Shown piece after piece: positions 58,692 to 64,000 of a stretch of 64,000 nt of DNA; positions within the stretch are counted from its first letter, which is position 1; every line of letters starts with the position of its first letter. The notes under the pieces were generated by a model. It was not told where the DNA came from, ran no database searches, and worked only from the letters and a program-made list of their open reading frames with translations. The translations under genes were made by a program, and so were the position numbers. Location: positions 36,562 through 100,561 of the forward strand of contig NZ_JANCMW010000013.1 of the NCBI RefSeq assembly GCF_029207565.1. Reading direction: 5' to 3'. The stretch comes from Marinobacter iranensis (GTDB lineage Bacteria > Pseudomonadota > Gammaproteobacteria > Pseudomonadales > Oleiphilaceae).

Positions 58692-59381
58692 GTGGAGTCA
58701 GAAGTTTCTGTTTGGTATCTCATCGCCAACGCCGGGGTACTGGTTCAGCTGGTTATGCTGTTGCTGGCCCTGGCGTCCATTGTCTCCTGGGCGCTTATAT
58801 TTCAGCGCCTGAAGGTTTTCCGCCAGGCCCGGCAGGCCCAGTTTGCCTTCGAGGAACGGTTCTGGTCCGGAATGGACCTTGGGCAACTGTACCGGGAAGT
58901 GAACAGCAACCCGACGCCTTTCTCTGGTATGGAGGCGTTATTCCGTGCCGGGTTCAAGGAATTTTCCCGCCTGCGCCAGCAAAGCCGTGATGCCGATGCC
59001 GTCATGGAGGGCACGCAACGCGCCATGCGTGTGGCCTTCTCACGGGAACAGGAGCGGCTGGAGATGCACCTGCCTTTTCTGGCCACGGTCGGCTCCACCA
59101 GTCCCTATGTGGGCCTGTTTGGTACCGTCTGGGGCATCATGAATTCATTCCGTGGGCTCGCGCAGGTTCAGCAGGCGACCCTGGCCACGGTGGCGCCGGG
59201 TATTTCCGAAGCATTGATTGCCACCGCCATGGGCCTGTTTGCAGCGATTCCCGCTGTTATTGCCTATAACCGCTTTTCTTCCATCTCGGACGCATTGCTG
59301 AAGAACTACGAAACGTTCGCTGACGAGTTTTCCAGCATTCTCCATCGCCGGGTGCACAGCAGCGAGCAATCATCGGCATGA
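58692..59381 (+). CDS. tolQ: Tol-Pal system proton channel TolQ
   Basis: A 229-residue inner-membrane protein with three helices (about residues 10-35, 135-160 and 170-195). VGSTSPYVGLFGTVWGIMNS and APGISEALIATAMGLFAAIP are diagnostic. It starts with GTG after CAGGAG. It forms the proton-driven motor with TolR that moves TolA. Confidence 0.96.
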   Translation: MESEVSVWYLIANAGVLVQLVMLLLALASIVSWALIFQRLKVFRQARQAQFAFEERFWSGMDLGQLYREVNSNPTPFSGMEALFRAGFKEFSRLRQQSRDADAVMEGTQRAMRVAFSREQERLEMHLPFLATVGSTSPYVGLFGTVWGIMNSFRGLAQVQQATLATVAPGISEALIATAMGLFAAIPAVIAYNRFSSISDALLKNYETFADEFSSILHRRVHSSEQSSA

Positions 59382-59424
59382 TGCAAACCACCAGTAACAG
59401 ACAGCGACTCGGGAGGGCAGGAAC

Positions 59425-59871
59425 ATGAAAGGCATGGGAATGATGCCGGCGCATCGCCGCAAACCGATGTCGGAAATCAACGTTGTACCCTACATTGACG
59501 TCATGCTGGTGCTGTTGATTATTTTCATGGTGACAGCGCCAATGCTGACCCAGGGCGTAAAGGTAGACTTGCCGGAAACCACTTCCGAGCCGATCCAGTC
59601 CGACAAGAACGTGGAATCCATTGTGGTGTCCGTGGACAGCAATGGCGCGTACTTCATGGACATTGGTGATGAAAGCAGTGACCCGATGTCACTGGCGGAC
59701 GTTCGTGAACGGATCTCCAAAATCCTGTCCCAGCGTACAGACCGCGAAGTACTGGTCCGGGGTGATGAGCACGTGGAGTACGGTACTGTTGTTCGTCTGA
59801 TGGCCCAGTTACAGGCAGCCGGGGCGTCGAATGTCGGATTGATAACCGAAGCGCCAACCATTGATGAGTAA
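59425..59871 (+). CDS. tolR: Tol-Pal system protein TolR
   Basis: A 148-residue protein with one transmembrane helix (about 23-43) that holds the essential aspartate in VVPYIDVMLVLLIIFMVTAP, and a periplasmic domain ending QLQAAGASNVGLITEAP. A GGGAGG site precedes the ATG. It partners TolQ and is distinct from the ExbD protein at 29.8 kb. Confidence 0.96.
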   Translation: MKGMGMMPAHRRKPMSEINVVPYIDVMLVLLIIFMVTAPMLTQGVKVDLPETTSEPIQSDKNVESIVVSVDSNGAYFMDIGDESSDPMSLADVRERISKILSQRTDREVLVRGDEHVEYGTVVRLMAQLQAAGASNVGLITEAPTIDE

Positions 59872-59895
59872 GTACAGCAGAGCAGGCAGGTTTTT

Positions 59896-60915
59896 GTGAG
59901 AGGTCATGAGCGTGATGTAACCAGCACGGGCCAGCCGCCATGGAAATCGCCCGTTGCGCTGTCGGTCCTGCTGCATGGACTGATTCTGGGTGTCGCGCTG
60001 GCTGGCTGGACCTGGACGGATCCATCGGAGGACCCTCAGCCCCCGAGCATTTCGGCACGCCTGATCACGCAGAATGAGCCGGAACCCAGCCCGATTACGG
60101 AACCGGTGGACCAGCCGGACCGCGATGAAGTGCGCCAACAGGAAGAAGAAAGACAACGGCAGGAAGAGGCCGAACGCCGTGAAGCCGAAGAACAGCGTGC
60201 CCGCGAAGAGGCTCGCCGCATAGAGCAGGAAAAGGAACGCAAGCGCCAGGAAGAAGCAGCACAGCGGGAACGGGAACAGCAGCGTAAAGCCGAGGAGGCT
60301 GCTCGCCAGAAGGCAGAGGCTGAAGCCAAGGAGCGTGAGCGGCAGAAAGCAGAGGAAGCAAAGCGCCGACAGGAAGAAGCCGCAAAGAAGGCGGCCGAGG
60401 AAAAGCGACGCGCCGAGGAGCAGCGCAGGAAAGAAGAGGCTGAACGCAAGGCCCGGGAAGAACAGGAGCGGCTGGAAGCCGAACGCAAGCGCGAGGAGCG
60501 TGAGCGCCGGCTGAAAGAGCAGCAACTGGAAGCCCTGGCTCAAGAGGCGCAGCAGGAGCGGGAGGCCGAAGAAAGGCGGCGTCGCGAAGCAGCGGCAGCT
60601 AAGGCGCGAGAGGCGCAAATGCTGTCAGAGAGCCAGAAGTATCAGGCGCTGATTCGTGAACGCCTGAGTCAAGCCTGGTATCCGCCGTCTTCGGCAACAG
60701 AAGAAATGACGGCAAGACTACAGATTACGCTGCTGCCCACGGGTGAACTTGCCTCCGTAAAGCTTGTCTCCACCAGTGGCAACACGGCGTTTGATAATTC
60801 GGCACTGGGTGCGGTGAAGTCGCTGAACCGTTACCCGATACCCGACGATCGGGATACCTTTGAGAGGTACTTTCGCCAGTTCACGATTGAGTTCAATCCC
60901 CGGCGGTTGAGATAA
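59896..60915 (+). CDS. tolA: Tol-Pal system protein TolA
   Basis: A 339-residue envelope-spanning protein. The inner-membrane anchor is near 18-38, followed by a proline-rich linker. Domain II (about 70-240) is a very charged Glu/Arg/Lys/Ala/Gln helix rich in EEAERREAEEQ-type repeats. The C-terminal domain III (about 250-339) includes YPPSSATEEMTARLQITLLP and contacts TolB and Pal. It uses a GTG start, without a better upstream codon. Confidence 0.93.
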   Translation: MRGHERDVTSTGQPPWKSPVALSVLLHGLILGVALAGWTWTDPSEDPQPPSISARLITQNEPEPSPITEPVDQPDRDEVRQQEEERQRQEEAERREAEEQRAREEARRIEQEKERKRQEEAAQREREQQRKAEEAARQKAEAEAKERERQKAEEAKRRQEEAAKKAAEEKRRAEEQRRKEEAERKAREEQERLEAERKREERERRLKEQQLEALAQEAQQEREAEERRRREAAAAKAREAQMLSESQKYQALIRERLSQAWYPPSSATEEMTARLQITLLPTGELASVKLVSTSGNTAFDNSALGAVKSLNRYPIPDDRDTFERYFRQFTIEFNPRRLR

Positions 60916-60920
60916 GGACA

Positions 60921-62258
60921 ATGGGAAATCAGATGACGAACCGGAGAAGAACAGGTACAACGCGCCCAGGCAAGGTGACGATATGGTTGCTGATGCTGGC
61001 AGTGATGATTGGCAGCAGCACAGCCAGCGCGGAGCTGCTGATACGCATCACAGAGGGCGCTGATTCCGCCATCCCGGTGGCGGTAGTTCCATTTGCCGAA
61101 ACGGGTGAGATGCCGGCCGGCGACCAGATCAGCAGTATCGTTCGGGATGATCTGACCATGAGTGGTGAGTTCAGGCCGCTGGCCCCGGAGAAAATGCTCA
61201 GCCTGCCCTCGAAAGGCGAAGAAGTTTATTTCCGCGACTGGCGGCTGCTGGGCCAGCGCTATGTTCTGGTGGGGCAACTGACCCGCATGGGCGACAAGAT
61301 CGAGGCTCGTTACGAACTGTTCGATGTGAACCGTGAGGAGCGACTGCTTGGCGCGACGGCTTCTTCCTCCGTCAATAACACACGGAGCCTTGCCCACCAC
61401 ATCAGCGACAAGGTCTACGAAGCGATCACCGGCGTCCCCGGTGCGTTCTCCACCAAGCTGGCCTACGTGACCCTCCAGCGTTCCGGTGGTGAATCCATGT
61501 ATCGGCTCCAGGTCAGTGATGTGGATGGGAAGCGGGCGCGGGTGCGCCTTGAAAGTGATGAGCCCATCCTTTCTCCGGCCTGGTCACCGGATGGCGAGAA
61601 ACTCGCCTATGTGTCGTTTGAAACCGGGAAGCCGGCTATTTACATCCATGAGCTTTCATCGGGCAACCGCACCCGTGTTGCTGACTTTCCTGGCTTGAAC
61701 TCTGCGCCAGCCTTTTCTCCGGACGGCCGCTCACTGCTGTTGACACTGTCGAAGGATGGCAACGCTGAAATCTACAAAATGGATATCCAGAGCCGTTCAC
61801 TCAAGAGGTTGACCAACCACTGGTCAATTGATACCGAACCGGCCTGGGATCATACCGGTGAAGGGTTCTTCTTCACGTCTGATCGTTCCGGCGGACCCCA
61901 GATCTATCACAAATCCAGTGAGGAGGCGGAGCCCCGCAGGATTACCTTTGGTAGCCGTTACAACGCCCGGCCACGCCCGGACAATGACGGCAAGTACGTC
62001 TATTATGTGCACCAGAGGGATAAGGCGTTTCATATAGCCCGGACCAATCTGCAGACAGAGGAGGAGACTATCCTTACCCGGACCGAGTCCGATGAGTCGC
62101 CCAGTGTCTCGCCAAATGGCCGGATGCTGATTTATGCAACGAAGCAGGATGGCAACAGTGTACTAACTGTAATTGCCGTGGACGGCGGTGCAGCCTATAG
62201 TTTGCCGGCTTCGGAGGGTGACGTACGCGAACCGGCGTGGTCACCGATCGTTCGGTAA
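60921..62258 (+). CDS. tolB: Tol-Pal system beta-propeller protein TolB
   Basis: A 445-residue periplasmic protein. The signal peptide (about 1-38) ends with SSTASA. The N-terminal domain includes IPVAVVPFAETGEMPAGDQI. The six-bladed propeller shows repeated SPAWSPDGEKLAYVSFE, APAFSPDGRSLLLTLS and SVSPNGRMLIYATKQD blades. It binds Pal and TolA. An ATG 12 bases downstream is an alternative start. Confidence 0.95.
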   Translation: MGNQMTNRRRTGTTRPGKVTIWLLMLAVMIGSSTASAELLIRITEGADSAIPVAVVPFAETGEMPAGDQISSIVRDDLTMSGEFRPLAPEKMLSLPSKGEEVYFRDWRLLGQRYVLVGQLTRMGDKIEARYELFDVNREERLLGATASSSVNNTRSLAHHISDKVYEAITGVPGAFSTKLAYVTLQRSGGESMYRLQVSDVDGKRARVRLESDEPILSPAWSPDGEKLAYVSFETGKPAIYIHELSSGNRTRVADFPGLNSAPAFSPDGRSLLLTLSKDGNAEIYKMDIQSRSLKRLTNHWSIDTEPAWDHTGEGFFFTSDRSGGPQIYHKSSEEAEPRRITFGSRYNARPRPDNDGKYVYYVHQRDKAFHIARTNLQTEEETILTRTESDESPSVSPNGRMLIYATKQDGNSVLTVIAVDGGAAYSLPASEGDVREPAWSPIVR

Positions 62259-62330
62259 ACCGGAACTCCGAACCGAACAGGTTCGTTTGTATTCAGGTAC
62301 AACAAACTATCAATAAGGAAGGAAGTGATT

Positions 62331-62909
62331 ATGAAAGTAACAGCTCACCACAAATTGTTTGCCATGGTTCTGTCCCTTGGCCTGATTGCTGGTTGCAGCA
62401 GCACCGGCGAAACCACTGAAGATGGTGCGTATGGCTCTGACGTGTCTGCGGTGGATCAGGAAGGTGGCAGCACCGTTTATGGCGGTGACGACGACGGCGG
62501 AGTGTCTTCATCCGAGATGACTGAGGAGGCGCGCCGTGAGGCCGAGGAACGCGCGGAGCGCGCCGAGCAGGAAGCCATGCGTGATATCACCACTTTCTAC
62601 TTTGATTTCGATACCGCTGAAATCAAGCCCGAAGCCCGCGAAGTGCTTGTTGCACACGCCCGGTACCTGCAAGCCAACCCTGGTCAGAATGTTCGCATTG
62701 AAGGCCATGCCGATGAGCGCGGAACCAAGGAATACAACCTGGCCCTTGGCGAGCGTCGTGCCAATGCCATTGAGCGTTTCCTCATTGTGAACGGTGCTTC
62801 CCGTGCCCAGACGGAAACCATCAGCTACGGTGAAGAGAAGCCGGCGGTTATGGGGTCCAGCGAGAGTGCATGGGCTCAGAACCGTCGCGTTGAACTCGTT
62901 TTCCAGTAA
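62331..62909 (+). CDS. pal: Peptidoglycan-associated lipoprotein Pal
   Basis: A 192-residue outer-membrane lipoprotein. The lipobox is LIAGC, with lipidation at about residue 22. An acidic linker (about 25-80) is rich in Gly, Asp and Glu. The OmpA-like peptidoglycan-binding domain has VRIEGHADERGTKEYNLALG and RRANAIERFLIVNG. The ATG at 62331 has AAGGAAGGAAG upstream. Confidence 0.96.
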   Translation: MKVTAHHKLFAMVLSLGLIAGCSSTGETTEDGAYGSDVSAVDQEGGSTVYGGDDDGGVSSSEMTEEARREAEERAERAEQEAMRDITTFYFDFDTAEIKPEAREVLVAHARYLQANPGQNVRIEGHADERGTKEYNLALGERRANAIERFLIVNGASRAQTETISYGEEKPAVMGSSESAWAQNRRVELVFQ

Positions 62910-62921
62910 CAGGCGAACTCC

Positions 62922-63695
62922 ATGAGACATCTGCTCATGGCGACAGTGTTGCTCCCGCTTGCCTTTGGGCAGGCGGGCAGCGCCCTGGCGCAATCCGTTT
63001 CTCCGGTTTTCCAGGACAATGCGTCCGAGGCCGAACGAAAGGCTGGTAACAGTCAGGCCAATGCCGAACTGTTCTATATGATCCAACAGCTGCAGGGCGA
63101 AATTCGCCGGTTGCAGGGCAGGGTTGAAGAGCAGCGCAATCTTATCGACCGACTCACCAAACAGTCGCGTGACCGTTATATTGATCTCGACCAGCGAATC
63201 CTGAAGCTGTCGGAAAAGGTGGCGGAAGCCCCTGCCGCCGGCGCCGGGACCGGCGATCCTTCCGGGCAAGCGGGTGAATCGGGCGTGAAGACCAAAATCT
63301 ACCGCCAACCCTCCGAGGAAGAGAGAAGCGCCTACCAGAAAATTCAGTCCCTGATTCATCAGGAAAAGAACTACGACCAGGCGATCAATGGGTTGTACGA
63401 CTTTATTGATAAGTACGAAGAGGGCGACCTGACGGTAAACGCTTATTACTGGCTGGGTGAGGTGTATCTGGTCGAGAACCAGCTTGAGCAGGCCCGGCAG
63501 GCATTTACCATTGTTGCCACCCGCTATGGCGATCACCGCAAGGCATCGGATGCCGTGTACAAGCTTGGTGTCACCCTGGACCGCCAGGGCAATAAGGACC
63601 AGGCCCGAGCGCGTATGGAAACCGTGGTTCGTGATTATCCAAACACCAGCGCAGCCGAGTTGGCGAAAAAGTATCTCGAATCCAATAACGGCTGA
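62922..63695 (+). CDS. cpoB: Cell division coordinator CpoB (YbgF)
   Basis: A 257-residue periplasmic protein. After a signal peptide (1-24, cleavage after SALA) there is a coiled-coil trimerisation segment (about 45-95, AELFYMIQQLQGEIRRLQGR) and then TPR repeats from about 135 (YYWLGEVYLVENQLEQARQA). It links PBP1B activity to outer-membrane constriction with Tol-Pal. It is the last protein gene of the cluster. Confidence 0.94.
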   Translation: MRHLLMATVLLPLAFGQAGSALAQSVSPVFQDNASEAERKAGNSQANAELFYMIQQLQGEIRRLQGRVEEQRNLIDRLTKQSRDRYIDLDQRILKLSEKVAEAPAAGAGTGDPSGQAGESGVKTKIYRQPSEEERSAYQKIQSLIHQEKNYDQAINGLYDFIDKYEEGDLTVNAYYWLGEVYLVENQLEQARQAFTIVATRYGDHRKASDAVYKLGVTLDRQGNKDQARARMETVVRDYPNTSAAELAKKYLESNNG

Positions 63696-63738
63696 TCATG
63701 CCGGCGCGAGGAATGTTGAGAAACCTGGGAATTAGGGG

Positions 63739-63766
63739 TTGATCGGCGCTGAAAAATCATTACTAT
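63739..63766 (+). promoter_or_regulatory. Promoter of the tRNA-Lys genes
   Basis: TTGATC (63739-63744) and TACTAT (63761-63766) are 16 bases apart, followed by a GC-rich discriminator GCGCC typical of stringently controlled stable-RNA promoters, 14 bases before the first tRNA. Confidence 0.6.
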
Positions 63767-63779
63767 ATGCGCCTCGTTT

Positions 63780-63855
63780 GGGTCGTTAGCTCAGTTGGTA
63801 GAGCAGTTGGCTTTTAACCAATTGGTCGAAGGTTCGAATCCTTCACGACCCACCA
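63780..63855 (+). tRNA. tRNA-Lys(TTT), first copy
   Basis: A 76-base tRNA including an encoded CCA end. The acceptor stem pairs GGGTCGT with ACGACCC. The D arm has AGCTCAGTTGGTAGAGC, the anticodon TTT is at 63813-63815, and the T arm carries GGTTCGAATCC. It is identical to the second copy. Confidence 0.97.
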
Positions 63856-63922
63856 AATTACGAGCGAACCGGTGGGCTGAGTCATCGTTTTGTTCCCGGT
63901 TCGAATGCGAACCGACAGTTAT

Positions 63923-63998
63923 GGGTCGTTAGCTCAGTTGGTAGAGCAGTTGGCTTTTAACCAATTGGTCGAAGGTTCGAATCCTTCACGACCCACCA
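63923..63998 (+). tRNA. tRNA-Lys(TTT), second copy
   Basis: Base-for-base identical to the copy 143 bases upstream, including the encoded CCA. The 67-base spacer between them differs from the tRNA sequence and shows no separate strong promoter, so both are probably cut from one transcript. Two bases of the window follow. Confidence 0.97.
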
Positions 63999-64000
63999 AT

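Noticed and set aside
60120..60600. Repetitive GAAGAGGC-type DNA considered as a tandem repeat or CRISPR-like array
   Set aside because: It is the coding sequence of the charged tolA domain II; no regular unit with unique spacers exists. No CRISPR array was seen in the window.
59809..60618. Leucine/phenylalanine-rich minus-strand frame resembling a membrane protein
   Set aside because: It is the complement of the Glu/Arg/Lys-rich helix of tolA, which automatically yields Leu, Phe and Ser codons in reverse.

Overview
The window is a 64 kb piece of a gammaproteobacterial chromosome. Gene content and gene order resemble Pseudomonas and, by my recollection of the family, fit Marinobacter or a close marine relative best. 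The supporting blocks are purB-hflD-mnmA-nudJ-rluE, cspD / clpS-clpA / infA-bpt-aat-trxB, lolC-lolD / comEC-exbB-exbD-msbA-lpxK-kdsB-ptp-murB, xseA / guaB-guaA-tadA, and aspS-ruvCAB-ybgC-tolQRAB-pal-cpoB-tRNA-Lys. The genus is an inference; no database was searched. Almost all of the sequence is ordinary housekeeping DNA, densely packed with many 4-base stop/start overlaps.

Layout. 0.2-1.2 kb: a glutathione peroxidase and its OspR/OhrR-type thiol sensor. 1.2-6.6 kb: a hybrid sensor kinase with an unknown membrane-anchored partner, a LysR regulator and a GNAT protein. 6.6-12.7 kb: a leftward run of translation and RNA-modification genes (roxA, purB, hflD, mnmA, nudJ, rluE) and cspD. 13.0-15.7 kb: the clpS-clpA protease adaptor and unfoldase. 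15.8-16.9 kb: a periplasmic binding-type protein preceded by a perfect 18-bp palindrome. 16.9-19.8 kb: infA, the two N-end-rule aminoacyl transferases (bpt, aat), which feed ClpS/ClpA, and trxB. 19.9-22.8 kb: an agmatine-to-putrescine operon (aguA, aguB) ending in a lone MoxR ATPase. 22.9-26.6 kb: a small exported protein, a PilZ protein, the lipoprotein-release transporter (lolC-type, lolD) and a DUF2062 membrane protein. 26.7-35.5 kb: comEC, then an exbB-exbD-msbA-lpxK-trm112-kdsB-ptp-murB operon for envelope synthesis. 35.6-43.3 kb: proS, a PaaI thioesterase with a TetR regulator, an Lrp-type regulator divergent from leuA, a cold-shock gene with a long leader, and prpE. 43.4-50.2 kb: xseA, guaB, guaA, then an islet (truncated GNAT gene plus a DUF899 gene) ahead of tadA. 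50.2-53.7 kb: galE, ugd, a HIT protein and a fabR-type repressor. 54.0-64.0 kb: aspS, the Holliday-junction genes ruvCAB, the Tol-Pal envelope system, and two identical tRNA-Lys genes.

The least explained feature is a pair of noncoding hairpins, 18702-18807 and 53877-53983. Each is a perfect 26-27 bp inverted repeat enclosing a 53-54 nt loop. The loops are clearly homologous, but the stems have different sequences that still pair. Both elements lie just upstream of, and co-oriented with, a gene acting on aminoacyl-tRNA (aat, aspS). Other points of note are the perfect palindrome at 15803-15820, whose core matches the putative OspR operator at 226-237; the guaA-tadA islet, whose GNAT reading frame breaks off at the guaA stop codon; and the absence of yebC and icd from positions where related genomes usually carry them.
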